From Prototheca cutis (lineage: Eukaryota > Chlorophyta > Trebouxiophyceae > Chlorellales > Chlorellaceae): a DNA stretch of 39,158 nucleotides. The DNA lies in assembly GCA_002897115.2 (NCBI GenBank), contig BCIH01000010.1, positions 636,304-675,461 of the forward strand. Reading direction: 5' to 3'. The notes beneath the pieces were generated by a model, which saw only the letters and a program-made list of their open reading frames with translations, was not told the origin of the DNA and did not search any database. Within the stretch, counting starts at the first letter, position 1. Each line of letters begins with the position of its first letter. The position numbers and the translations under genes were made by a program. Shown piece by piece: positions 1-11,500 of the stretch.

Positions 1-307
1 CTTCATGGGATCGGGGAGCTGGGGCGAGCGAGGGAGCTTGCGCGATGCCGGGGCTCGGGACCCGTACCACCACCGAAGCACTGGTGTGAGGAACGATCAG
101 CGTGCGGAAATCATAAGCCCGTTTCTTTTAGAACTTCTTTAACACGCCATCAAGGGCCTTACACGAGTTTGAGCCCGTCAATCCCCCTTTCTGTTCTGCG
201 TGCGTGTGTGGTTTTGAACAGCATCGCCCTGGTCATCAATCGGTCACCGGCGCTGCCAGTGAGCGGCAGGGCACGAGTTCTATTGGGCAAATGGAAGACG
301 AGTACTG
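1..307. other. left-edge region, no gene recognised
   Basis: No recognisable coding similarity on either strand. The open frames here overlap one another and carry low-complexity or arginine/cysteine-rich translations typical of GC-rich noncoding sequence. It probably holds the GCN5 promoter and 5' UTR. Confidence 0.5.
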
Positions 308-2925
308 ATGGTGGAGACACAGATGGCAGATTCCGTGAAGGAGGAGGAGGCACAGCCGACGGACATGCCCGGTGTCGAGGTTGGTTTGGGAGCTTGTGCG
401 GCTGGAGAACATGCTGGTGGTGTGAGTGCACTTGCATGTGCGCTTGCGGGCGCCTAGACAACCAATCCGAAAGCTGCATTGAGCAAGCTGTCGTGAATGG
501 GATTCATTTGCAAATGGATGCGTGCTGCGACGCAGCGCATGAGCGCAGTGGGTCCTGGCATATCGAACCATGCAGGCCTCAGCACCGCCGCCGCCGGCCC
601 GGGCGGCCACAGGCACGACGGTAACTCCTGCCGTCCCTCAGCCCGTGCTGGACACCTACATGAACCGCGAGCTGAAGCACATCGAGCGTGAGGCCAGCGG
701 GGAGGTGATGGCCCACTACATAATCAACGACGGCTCGCCGCTCTCGGGCCGTCTNCTCATCGGGCTGAAAAATGTCTTTTCCAAGTGCCTGCCAAACATG
801 CCCAAGGAGTACATCACGCGCCTGGTGTTTGACAGAAGACACAGGTCTGTGGGTTGCTGTGAGGATGATTTATTTTTATTTTTTTTTTTTTTTAAGGTGG
901 GGGGCCTGTATGACAGGAACGCGTCAGAAACACAGCATCCCCCACTGCCCTCAAATCCTGCAGGTCAGTCATCATCACACGGAATCAGACGACCATCATC
1001 GCCGGCATAACCTACCGGCCCTTTCACGTGCAACGGTTTGCGGAGATTGCCTTTTGTGCTGTGGCTCAGAGCCTGCAGGTCTCGGGATTTGGCACTCGGC
1101 TCATGGCGTGGACCAAGGTAATGCCGTGCATGCGCACGGGTACCCCGTCATGGGGCTGTCAAACCCGTGTGCCTGGCTGGGCGGCGGTGTGCCAAGCAAT
1201 GTGCAAGTGTTGATTCGTTGGGACACTGGCATACACCCCGTTTCCTGCAGCAATATGCGAGGGACAAGGACGGCTGTGAGTTTTTCCTCACGTATGCTGA
1301 CAACAACGCCGTGGGCTACTTTTCCAAGCAGGGCTTTACGAAGACCATTTCCATGGAAAAGGACCGGGTGCGTGCCTTGGACCATGGTGGTGGTGCCTGG
1401 CTGGCTGCAAGGACAGTTTTGGCAGTGCGGGGACAAGAGTCCCGGCGACAGACCAGGTGGATGTGATGGGACAGCTGTCCCTCCTCCTCAACGCACTACT
1501 GCCGCAGTGGTATGGCTACATCAAGGACTATGATGGCGGCACGCTGATGGAGTGTGCTATCCACCCCACCATGCCCTTTGCCCACATTGCAAAGATCATC
1601 CTTGGTCAAAAGACTTCGGTGGAGGCCGAGGTGAGTCTTGGGGTGGGGGGGTAGCAATGGAGTGTTTCCTCCCAGCCCATATTCCAGCTGTAGTGGTCGT
1701 CCCCGCAGTGGTGGATGCCGTCTGGCCGGGGTTTATGTCATTCACAGGGTTTCCTTGCTGAAACGTAGGCACACATGTATGGCGCTGTGACGACATGTGC
1801 TTTGGCGGGTGGGTGCATCGCGGGTGATGACCCCTTTCCATGGACCTCTCTCTCCCACGCAACTCTGCCAGATTCAAAAGTACACGCGGGCACATATCGT
1901 GTACCCCGGACTGGACAGATGGAAGGATGGCCATGCGGTCGTGCCCCTGGGCGATATCCCAGGTGGGTCTGGTGTTTTTTTGTTTGCCAACCATCGTTGA
2001 GCCGCACCAGCCGCTGTCTGGCCAATAATAACAGCACACAAAGTTGCGGCCTGCTCAATCATCCAGGTGTGCGCGAGGCTGGATGGACAGAGGACGGCGA
2101 CACGCTCACCAGACAACAGTTCCAGCTCATCATCGATGGCCATCGGGTTGATGCCACGCCAGACAACCTCCAGCGGTGCATGCAGATGCTCTACAAGAAG
2201 CTCAAGGTCCGGAATCGGGGGTGGCTTTTGGAAGCATGCGTGTTTTCTTGTTGGATGGTGTGTGAAGCCCGGCCCTGCACGCCAAGGGTCACTCCAAAAA
2301 TGCCCCAAGTCCATCCATCCAGCCTCCCACCTGCCAATCCCTGCAGACCGAACCAGACTCGTGGCCTTTCCTGAAACCGGTGTCCAGGGAGGAAGTCCCC
2401 GATTACTATGACGTCATCAAGGTACCCTGCTGCTGCTGCTCTGCGTGTGCTGGGGACGTGGTTGTCCGTAAAGCTCCTCCCCACAATGAGCCCATCATCA
2501 ACGTGGCGTCATTCATCCGCACTCGTCCTACTCCGACTTACCCGCAGAATCCGGTGGATCTGACCATGATCCAGGAACGGTTGCAGAGCCGGGCGTATTA
2601 CAAGACTCTGGACATTTTTGCGTCAGACGTGATACGGATGCTGTCCAATGCCAAGGTGGGAGTTGTGGAGGTGCTTGTTTGAGTGCCTTAGGTGAAGGGC
2701 AGCTGTCCGGGCTGCCGTCCTGCACCCAGCAGGCTGAGCCGCTGTCCGTGGCAAGAACCTGTGAACCATCCACGGCACCCAGGCTACCTCACAATGCCTC
2801 CCCTCCAACCCTGCATGCAGATCTACAACGCGGCGGATACAGTGTTCCACAAAATTGCGGTACGGCTGACTGCCCAGTTCCAGCAGTGGCTGGAAGCCTG
2901 TGTCATATGGGTAGAGTCCAGCTAG
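308..2925 (+). CDS. GCN5: GCN5-type histone acetyltransferase with C-terminal bromodomain
   Basis: Catalytic subunit of SAGA-type nuclear complexes; acetylates lysines of histone H3. Exons: 308-379, 576-844, 964-1117, 1251-1367, 1508-1630, 1872-1962, 2067-2206, 2347-2421, 2548-2655, 2821-2925 (417 aa). All joins are GT-AG and the frame closes exactly. The GNAT domain includes [10 protein letters not shown] with the expected catalytic Glu (about residue 141), the acetyl-CoA loop [10 protein letters not shown], and [19 protein letters not shown]. The bromodomain starts at [20 protein letters not shown] (W about 328) and keeps the acetyl-lysine-binding Asn in IYNAADT (about 386). The first exon encodes an acidic 24-residue leader; its use is inferred from phase and splice sites. 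An ATG at 570 is the fallback start (395 aa). There is no long N-terminal PCAF domain. The base at 755 is an N. Confidence 0.93.
845..963 (+). other. GCN5 intron with long poly-T tract
   Basis: GT-AG intron containing an uninterrupted T run (about 879-893) upstream of the acceptor. It splits an Arg codon. A homopolymer this long is prone to length error. Confidence 0.8.
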
Positions 2926-2987
2926 AAGGGGGGGGCGCTCGCGCCGGCTGAGTCCCTGTTTCGCCCGACCTTCTGATGGCCTGCCCC

Positions 2988-2992
2988 TGTAA
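2988..2992 (+). terminator. TGTAA poly(A) signal of GCN5
   Basis: TGTAA, the usual chlorophyte polyadenylation signal, lies 63 bp after the GCN5 stop. The UFD1 gene converges from the other side and ends at 3179. Confidence 0.5.
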
Positions 2993-3178
2993 CTCTGTCT
3001 CAACGAGCACCCGACTGGTCACTAGATGCATGCCAGTGGTATCAGAGCAGAAGAAAGAAGGGAGGGACCCACAGTTGACGCAAACAGAATGCAGGCTACG
3101 GGCCCCGTCGCACACACCCATGACCACGCTGTATCCACACAAAGGGTTTTCTCTGAGGAAATGGCAGCAACCACTGTG

Positions 3179-4903
3179 TCAGTCCCGGAGTGACCTTGCC
3201 TTGCCTTGGAACGCCTGGAATCCTGGACTGCTCCCCGCGTCAGAGGCACCGGCCTCGGAGGTGCTTGCCGGCGGTGGGGGGACTGAAGCAGCGGGCGCTG
3301 GGCCCCCATGACCCTGCCCAGACGGTGCAAACTTTGCCGCCAGACGGTCTCTGAACATGAGTTTGCCGGCCTTTTTGGGGGCCGATCCGGCCCCGCCCTC
3401 GGCGGTGCTTGCTGACGGTGCACCCTGCTGGTTACCGTTCCCTGCACCCGCCGCCGGTTGCCCGGCCAGGGGAATGGGCACCGGGGCTGCAGCACTGGCC
3501 GGTCGGCCATCGAGGCGGTTGGCCCTGCCTGCAAAAGCCAGGAACGTGGGCTGCTCCGGTTCCGCTGGCGTGCCTGCCGGGGGCCCAGAGGCCTCGCCGT
3601 CTGCAGTTTCCGAAGCCGCTTGCGAGCCGGCCGCCGAAGCCGAAGCCTCCGCGCCACCTGCAATTGGTTTGCATTGACATGGGCACAGCCGGTTTGCATT
3701 GACGCTCCGGGTGCCAGATCATTTGTGCATGCAGGCATGCAGGTGGGGCCTTGCACCCAGTCCAACCGCTTTCTCACTCTCGNNNNCCCCCCAACACACA
3801 CACACACCACTTCCCCCAAAATAAATCAATCTAGCCAGCATGCTCACGTGTGCCACTGCCAGATGCCACCGGTTCCGGTTCCACGTAATCCAGTGGCGGT
3901 GCAAAGTCCACCTGCAGCGATGGCGGGAAAACCAATTATTCAGTGAAAATTTCCCCAAACATGTCTCATGCAGCCATGGCTCTCTCGTGCAAGGGGCATC
4001 GGCAACAACCACCCCTCAACGAGAAAAGCGCCGCTCACGTTGCAGTCCGTCTCCACCACCGAGATGGCATCCCCAGGCTTTGCTTCGATGATGTCGATGT
4101 AATACCGCTTGCTGTTGTAGTTGATGGGAATGGTGTCACCAACTGCGCCGTGCGGGAAGGGAAAGGAGGGTGAGTACGTGCCCGTACAGGGAAAGGAGGC
4201 CTGAATGCTCGGGTGCAGGCACCTCACTGCTCATGCTTTGGCACACCTGTTAGGCATGTAAAGTTGCGAAGCGTGGTCTCCAGCACGGCTCGGGGGTTGG
4301 AAATGTCCAGAAAATCTTTGGAATGCGGCTGAAGCTTGACAAAGGTGCCCTTGGGCAGTGTGGCGCTCGTCAGTCGTACGATGGCACCCTCCTCCAGAGC
4401 CAGATTTTGCATCATCTGTGCAGGGACGTGCACGTTGCGCTGAATGGCATCTGATGCATGCCCCACGACGAGGTCGGCGTCAAACCTGCACCCCACAACT
4501 CTACCTTCCCATTCTCGCTTACCCAATAGGGCATGTAGATCATCCCTTCGTCCGCCACAAACTCCAGGACACCACAGTGGGTTGCCTGACTCGTCTGCCG
4601 GTTCTCCACACGGAAGAGCATGGGGTAGTCGATGTGCAGCTGAGCTGCAAACCAAAGTGAGTCAGTATGCTTGCCTGTGAGCAGCTGTGCGGCAGGTCTG
4701 CGTCGCCCCATGTGCAAAGAAGTCAGGCACAACCACAATCCAAAGGCGTCGCACTCACACAGGCGATCCAGGGCGGAGGGAGGGAGGAACACCTTGTCCC
4801 CCCTCTCAGCTTCTGCTCTGTCAATGAAAGACACGGGATAGCATCTGTAGCTGGCCTCGAACCTGCCCATGGGCATGTAGCCCCCAAAGAGACCCCCAAA
4901 CAT
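3179..4903 (-). CDS. UFD1: UFD1, ubiquitin-binding cofactor of CDC48/p97
   Basis: Partner of NPL4 in the CDC48 segregase, which extracts ubiquitinated proteins in ERAD and chromatin turnover. Exons on the minus strand: 4903-4759, 4644-4523, 4415-4247, 4142-4039, 3911-3848, 3657-3179 (360 aa, frame closed). The N-terminal UFD1 fold is clear: [79 protein letters not shown] and [14 protein letters not shown]. The C-terminal half is Ala/Pro/Gly-rich and carries the family's [15 protein letters not shown] motif. The last exon ends in a basic tail. The start ATG at 4903 (MFGGLFGGY) fits the family's N-terminus. The last intron contains an N run (3783-3786). Confidence 0.93.
3664..3703. repeat. short direct repeat in UFD1 intron 5
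   Basis: GGTTTGCATTGAC occurs twice within about 40 bp (about 3665 and 3691), next to the acceptor of the last UFD1 intron. This may be local slippage duplication. Confidence 0.6.
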
Positions 4904-5317
4904 GGTCCTGTCGACAGGCCGACCACGCGGTGGCAGATCGAGACTGCCTATGCAGCAATTTGTATCCGTAAAAATTATTAAAGAAATGCTCAATCCAGTG
5001 ATCGACTGATTGCAGTCCATGTTTCTTCTTGACTTGGCGATTCGTGGCGCTTCTGGGGGCGTTTGCGATCGATTCTGATCAGTTTTTCCGGTAGGAGCCA
5101 GACCGGGTGCAGGCAAGGTAGTCGTAAACGCACAATGAGCCCATTGGCTAGCTATCAGGGGTGCATTCCATTGATTTGTCGACTTCAGTAGATATATTGG
5201 ACAGTTGGAGCGGGGCTAGCTGGGGGCCAATCGCCGCGAGTCTGGGGATTCCGGGGGCAACCTCTCTGTCTTGCTGACATCGCATCACGCTGCAGCTTCA
5301 CTTCCTGGAGCTCCACA
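4904..5317. promoter_or_regulatory. divergent intergenic region UFD1/ERH
   Basis: Separates the UFD1 start (minus) from the ERH start (plus) by 414 bp, so it must hold both promoters. It is more AT-rich than the flanking exons. I see no confident TATA box or other element. Confidence 0.5.
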
Positions 5318-5930
5318 ATGAGTGGGGTGAGTGTCCTTGGATATGCGTGCTTTGTGCACGTCCATGGCACGCTAATCTCACGAGACCACGCTGTGCTGCC
5401 ACCACGCAGGGGGAGAAGCAGCCCACCATCGTGCTGCTCCAGACGACCAAAGACAGGTCTTCTCGCACGTTTCTGGACTTTGCTTCGGTCCCCGATGCCC
5501 TGAGCGGTAAGATTGCTGAGCTGGAGTGGGATCAGTGATGCCTGTTGTGTCGCATTTTGCCCTGGGAATCCATTGTAAGGGGGGGGGGGGAGGGAGGCCG
5601 TCCCAGGGTCTGGCGGTGGTGGACACACCCCGCCGCTCCCACGATCCTTGATAACACACACCATCACCACTGCGCTCCACCTGCAACATTCCACATATGC
5701 CCGCAGGAGTGTGCAGCATGTACGAAAAGCTGCTGCAGGATCTAAACCCGAGCCTGGCGACGCTGACGTATGACGCGGCCGATCTGTTTACCTTTCTGGA
5801 CTCGTTGCCGGAGCTGTCCATGCTCGTCTGGGACAAGGGCACGGCGACCTACGCCCCGCGCGACCGTACCTGGATCAAAAATGCCACGCACCGCCAGCTG
5901 CAAACCGTTGCCGGGGGCAAGGGCCGGTGA
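5318..5930 (+). CDS. ERH: Enhancer of rudimentary homolog
   Basis: Small conserved nuclear protein that dimerises and works with RNA-processing and RNA-elimination factors. Exons: 5318-5326, 5410-5506, 5707-5930 (109 aa; the family is usually about 100-105). The first coding exon is only 9 nt (MSG) and ends at a GTGAGT donor. The body shows QPTIVLLQTTKDRSSRTFLD, DALSGVCSMYEKLLQDLNP, LTYDAADLFTFLDSLPELS and YAPRDRTWIKNATHRQLQ, matching the family along its whole length. The stop leaves a short glycine/lysine tail (AGGKGR). It converges with calnexin downstream. Confidence 0.93.
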
Positions 5931-6333
5931 ATCTTGGGCCCTTTTTCCAAACTTTGGATTGTCTCCTCGCACAGCACTGGCTCTGTTGGGTACTACTCAG
6001 ACCCTCTTGCGACATCAACAGTCGTGTGTGTCAGATGATGATGGAAAAAGTGCAGCGCTTTCTCACTTGAATGACTCACCCTCTGGTGCAGCAGAGCATG
6101 GCAAACACCTGGGGTTAAAGAGAAGGGAACCCGAGTTTGGCCCAGTGCCTCCTGTCGGTCGTCGGGAAAGGGGGATTGCCGGCTGGCCACGCATGCTGGG
6201 AGCGGCAACCCAAAGCACCGTCGGCCAAGGCCGCTGGTGTCGGCGTGCTGACACGGTTAGCCGGCCAGCAACCGACCAGTCACTCTTAGAAAGCAGTGCA
6301 GGAGCGAGACACTTGCACCGAATTTTCCAGAGC
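5931..6333. other. convergent 3' region ERH/calnexin
   Basis: About 400 bp between the ERH and calnexin stop codons. It presumably holds both 3' UTRs. I see no TGTAA on either strand close to the stops and no gene. Confidence 0.5.
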
Positions 6334-8296
6334 TCAATCGCGGCGCGCACGCCGGCGCGTGGCAGCGGCCGGCTTCTCCTCCTCCTCCTCGTCAGCCTCT
6401 TCCTCCTCGGGCTCGGCCTCCTTGGCAGCTGGTGCATCGTCAGGCACGACGGCGTCGGTCTTCTTGGCAGCCGCGGCAGCGGGGGCGCGAGCGGGCGCGG
6501 GGGCGCCACCACCAACCACGGCCTTGAGCAGGGGCACAAAGATGAACAGGGCGATACCTGCCAGAGCAGCCAGGAAGGGCGCGGCCCTGTCCTCGGCAAA
6601 CTCACGCACGGGCGCGAGCTGGGCCTCGTACGGGGCGAGGAAGGGCAGGTCAAACAGACGTGCCACGATCTCTTCGGCCAGCGACAGCTCCTCCTCTTCA
6701 TCGTCGTCCTCGTCATCAGACGACTTCTTCGGCTTCTTGGCGGCTTCCTTGGCCAGGGCCTCCTCGGCGGCCTTGACCTCGACGGCGTGCTTGGGCGCCC
6801 AGGTCTCGGCACGCACGCGCTCGGCCTCCTCGGGGTCGGACGTCACGACGACGTTGTCGAAAAAGTAGTCAGAGTCCATGGTCCAGACCTCCAGGGCGAC
6901 GCCACCCACCTTGCCGATGTGCGACAGGGGCTCGGGGTCGACGACGTGCTTGGGGTTTGGGATGTCACGTGGCGCCCAGGCACCCTTGTAGGCTGGGTTG
7001 GCAATCTTGGGTGCAAACCACTTGCCCTTGTAGGCTGGATTGGGCTTGGTCGGCCGTTTCCAGGGCCCGCAGCCCACGGAGCACTTGGGATTGGGGATCA
7101 GGGGAGCCTCCCACTCGCCGTCCTCATCCTCGTCCCAGTCCTCGGGCTGGCTCGCGCTGGGGTCCTCAACCTCCAGGGGCTCGTCCTCCAGCCAGCCGTC
7201 GGGCCTGACGGCCTCCTCGTCCTCAATCGTGGCGGGGGCATCCTCGTCCCAGTCCTCGGGCTTGGTCGCGGCGGGGTCTGGGATCATGGCCTCGTCCACC
7301 CAGTCATCGGGCTTGACGTCGTCGGGGTCGGCGATGGTCGCGGGGGGATCAAACGGCGGCACAAACTCGGAAGCCAGCGAACCGGCCTTCTTTTCCACAC
7401 CGTCGATCAACACGCGGAACGAGTTGTTGGAGGGCAGCAGCTCCGCGGTGTAGACGTGCGTCAGGTCGTCGTTGGGGAACAGGACAGAGCTCTGCAGGTG
7501 CTTCTCCTCAATCTCACCCGTCAGAGGGCTGGCGTGGCGCACGATCAGGTGCACCTTGTTCACACCGCCGCACTTGTCGGGACCAAACATGACCGTGTAG
7601 GGCGTCGAGTCCTTGAGGCCGGCGGGCGTGAAGGCTGCGTCGGCAGTCAGGAACTTGAGGTACGCACCGCCGCAGGTAAGACCAGACTTGGGCAGCTTGA
7701 GTTCGTACTGCAGCACCAGGCCCTCGGAGGGGTCGACAGGCTCGGGCAGTGCAGCGCTGATGCCATAGTGCCGGGCCTTCTCGGGGATCTGTGCAGTGAG
7801 GTTGGAGACGGGAGGCGGGGGTTCATGCCCTGGCACTCCGTCCGACATGTTCTGCTTTCACGGCCAGGGATCCCTCCCAAGACCCACAGCACCATCCAGC
7901 GCCCCCCCCCTCCACACACACGCGCGCAGGGACCCCGCATCCAGACAGAGAGGCAAGCCTTCGTCTGCCCATGCAGCCATCGCCGCGTGATCAGCATTGC
8001 ACACGGCAAATCTGTGCGTTTCACCGATACGCGGGAGACCCAGGATACACTTCAGCCAGCAAGTCCACCGCCGTGCTGGCCGGCCCGATCCAGAGCCCGG
8101 TACCGCCCCGCCAGTGGCAGTGGCCTACCTTGAGCGCAGGATCCGTCAGACCCGTTGGAACCTCCACGGTGAGCTTGTTTCCAGAGTACTTGGCGTCATC
8201 GCTGTGGATCCACCGGGTCTCCCAGTTGTCATCAAACTTCTCGTGGTAGGCGCTGGCCACGACCGCCAGGGCCAAAAGGCCAACCAGCAACCGCAT
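6334..8296 (-). CDS. CNX: calnexin, ER lectin chaperone
   Basis: ER membrane chaperone that binds monoglucosylated N-glycans on folding glycoproteins. Exons: 8296-8129 and 7788-6334 (540 aa). A signal peptide (MRLLVGLLALAVVASA) is followed by HEKFDDNWETRWIHSDDAKY. The lectin domain includes ARHYGISAAL, LVLQYELKLPKSGLTCGGAY and MFGPDKCGG. The P-domain has acidic KPEDWDED-type type-1 repeats and NPAYKGKW-type type-2 repeats. One transmembrane helix lies at about 460-483 (FLAALAGIALFIFVPLLKAV). The short cytosolic tail is very acidic and ends RRRARRD, where an arginine-based ER-retention signal would be plausible. An ATG at 8320 would add 8 residues; 8296 gives a cleaner signal peptide. The intron is 340 bp. 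Confidence 0.95.
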
Positions 8297-8563
8297 TTTT
8301 GTGGTCAGAAGCGTAAACAAGGATTCTCGGAGAATGAGGATCGACCTGGGCAGGAGTGGCTAGGAGGTGGCCTGCGGGGGCCCGGTGTGGACGTGTCACT
8401 GGAAAGTTCGCGCGGATCCGATCCCTGCGGGCAAACCGGGGGGGCGCAAAAAGTCTGAATGCCGGATGGGGGGACCAACTCCGACCAGCACTCTCCTTGC
8501 CGAAACTGCCCATGACGGGGACCACGCGTTTATCAGACGAGTCCCCGGCCTTGTAATTGTGAC
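8297..8563. promoter_or_regulatory. 267-bp divergent promoter, calnexin/TMTC
   Basis: Lies between the calnexin start (minus) and the TMTC-like start (plus), both ER-resident proteins. It contains GACGTGTCAC (about 8390-8399), an ACGT-core element of the kind bound by plant bZIP factors, and CCACG at about 8521-8526. A full CCAAT-N9-CCACG ER-stress element is not present. Shared regulation is inference. Confidence 0.5.
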
Positions 8564-11500
8564 ATGAGTTCTTGCAAGGCTTCGGATGGTGCCGAGCCAC
8601 CCTCCTCGAGTGGGACCACGACCTGCAGGTTCGCCATGCCGCTGGCCAAGCAGGCCGGCCACATCTTTCTGCCGGCAATCCTTCTGACATCCGTATTGTT
8701 GTATGCAAGGACACTCTGGGCAGGATTTGTGTTTGACGACAACATCGCAGTGGTACGTGGATGTGGGCTGTCTCTTTGGCCGGGTTAGAGGCCAGTGCGT
8801 GCTGGGGGGGCTGCAGCGGTAGTGCTTGCCAGCACACCCGTCGGCTCCCCCGGACCGGGGCCCACGGCGGGCTCAATTCACATGCACGTCCTCACTGTAG
8901 GTTGGAAACAAGGATGTCACTGGAGAGAACATCATCACTGACATGCTCTTCCATGACTTTTGGTGCGTGCGTGTGTGTATGTCTGATGGGAGTCTTGCGG
9001 GGTGGGTACGGGACAGGGGTACATGGAGTTCACCTGCACGAGGTAGACGCCTGATAAGCCTCTGCATGGGTGGTCCAGCATCCTTGATCTACAGACATTC
9101 CATTACCAACAAAATAAACATTTTCAGGGGGCAAGACATTAGAGTTGCATCGAGCAACAAGTCGTACCGGCCGCTGACAGTGTTACTCTTCCGGGGTTTG
9201 GCCCTGCTGGGTGCCCATCTGCCCCGGAGCCAGGAGCATGTGAACCCAGGTCTGATATTTGGCATGAGCACTGTTGCCCTTGTTTGGGTGACAGCAGCCG
9301 GCATTCAGCGCACGATGCGTTTGTTCGAGGGCGACAAGCAGGGGGGGGTGGCCGGGGCAGCCACGCCCCACATTGTCCGGGCGCATGCCTGGCGCCTGTG
9401 GAGCCTGGACCCGACCTGGCTTGGTTCCCTGTACCCGTCTTAAAAATGGAATTCCGACACGATTCCCCACTCTGCAGAAAATCCCGAGGGGCCAAACCCG
9501 CTTGCCTTTCATGCCGCCAACATTGTCCTGCATGGCATATGCACATTCCTGGTCTACAGGTAGGGGAGATCATGGGGCAAGTTCATACAGGAACTTTTGC
9601 TTGCAGAGACTTGCTGGATCAAAGCCCCTCTTGAACGCTGCCGACCCCTCATCCCCGTCTTCTCCTTACCCCAATGCTCTCCGTCCAGAGTCGCCAAGGT
9701 GCTCGCCCCGCCTCGTGGCATCGCGGGTCTGCAGCACCTGTATGCGTGCATTGCTGCTGCTTTCTTCGCAGTGCACCCAATCCACACCGAAGCCGTGGCT
9801 GGTGTCGTAGGTGCGGCCGAGCTGCTGTGCACTGCTTTCTTCCTCTCGACCCTCCTCGCCTACTTTGGCCTCGTCCGCGGGGCTGGATCCGGCCGCCGGC
9901 TGGCCTACGGTCTTTCCCTGGTCGTCCTCTTGGGCTGGGCTGCCGCACTCTGCAAGGAGACGGGCATCACCGTGGTGTGTGGTGCCATTTTTTTGTTTGC
10001 TGGTTGTTTGATGAAGCGACGCATGGCATCGGCCATGTTGAAACATGGGGCCCCGGAATGCAGATGGCATGTCAACTGACGCTCGCTTTTCCAGGTGAAT
10101 GAATAAACCCGCGGACCCTCAGCAAATGCGTCGGACATTCATGCCCGCAGTTTGGCGCCATCGTGTGCTTGGACCTGCTGCTGCCGGCCCCGTCAGCCGG
10201 CGGGGTCCATGCCCACCAGGCCCGCCGGCTGCGCAACTTCCTGACAGCTGCCGTGCTGGCCGGCGCCGTGCTGGCATACGTGGGCCTGAGGGAATTGGTG
10301 GCCGGCGATCACCTCGTCCGCAACTACCGCGAGGTCTGTGGGGTTGTGATAGTATGGACAGGGAGAACGGGATTTCATGTTGAGTACTTGTGGATCGGTG
10401 CGTGGAGCCTGTGATGCTTCACTTCAAGACTGCCCCCCCAACACCATGTATTGCAGGTGGAAAACCCTATCCCTTTTGCCAAGAAGCAGTCCACTAGGAT
10501 GCTCACGACGGCTTACCTCCATGCCCTCTACGCACGTCAGCTCCTTCTTCCCATTCAGGTAACGATGGTGAATGGGCCGGGGTGTGGAAGGGGAATGGGG
10601 GGGGGGGCAGGGAAGACTTGTGAATCTTTATAGGGCCGGGGTGTGTCGGTTCAGCATCCCCTTCAACACATGCATTGTTGAGTGCCTTATAACCCCGCAT
10701 GTCGAACGGTCCCAATCAATCAATCAATCACAAATCCCGGACGAAGCAAAAACCCCCACCATCTCATGATCCGCGTGACAGCTGTCGGCAGACTGGTCTT
10801 ACCCATGCGTGCCGCTGGTACGATCATGGGCCGATCCTAGAAACCTCCTGTCCATGCTCCTGTACGCCGCGATCACGACGGCTGCACTCGCAGCGAGGCC
10901 GTGGCAGCTTCTGCGCAGCTTCCTGCCCCGCCGCCCCGCGCCGGCCCCCGCGCACAGCAGCTCCGATGACCCGGGGTCGAAGCAGGTCGAGGCCGAAGAA
11001 AGCGACGCGCAGATCCATGTCCGCGTGCATGCTGCGAGCACCGGGGAAGAGGGTCTGCAATCGGCACGCTGGCAGTTGGCGGTGCTCGTCGCGTTTGTGC
11101 TGGCGNCCATGCTGCCGGCCAGCAACATCCTTTTCTACGTTGGTACTTTCTTGGCAGAACGCCTGCTGGTGCTGCCCTCAGGTGAGTGTTACGGCCACGA
11201 GCATGTTTGTTTGCAAGGCGCCGATGTTTTTATGAACAAACAAGCAAGCATGGCCGGCCAGCCAGCCGTACGTGCCTGCAAGCATCATGTCATGCAACTC
11301 GCCTCCTTCTCCTGTCTGATGAGGCAGGCCCGAAGCCCCGACTCCTGAAACGCACACACACATGCGTGCAGTGGGTCTGAGCCTGTGGGTGGCATCGATC
11401 ATCACCCCGGCCCTGGTTGCTACTGCGAACCAACCGAAACTGCGTCGGTCCGTCACACTCACCCTCCTCGCCCTGCTGCTCTTCTGGGGCGCGCGGCGCA

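Noticed and set aside
5770..8133. 787-codon plus-strand open frame
   Set aside because: It is the antisense shadow of the calnexin exon; its Gly/Leu-rich translation mirrors the acidic calnexin repeats and has no independent similarity.
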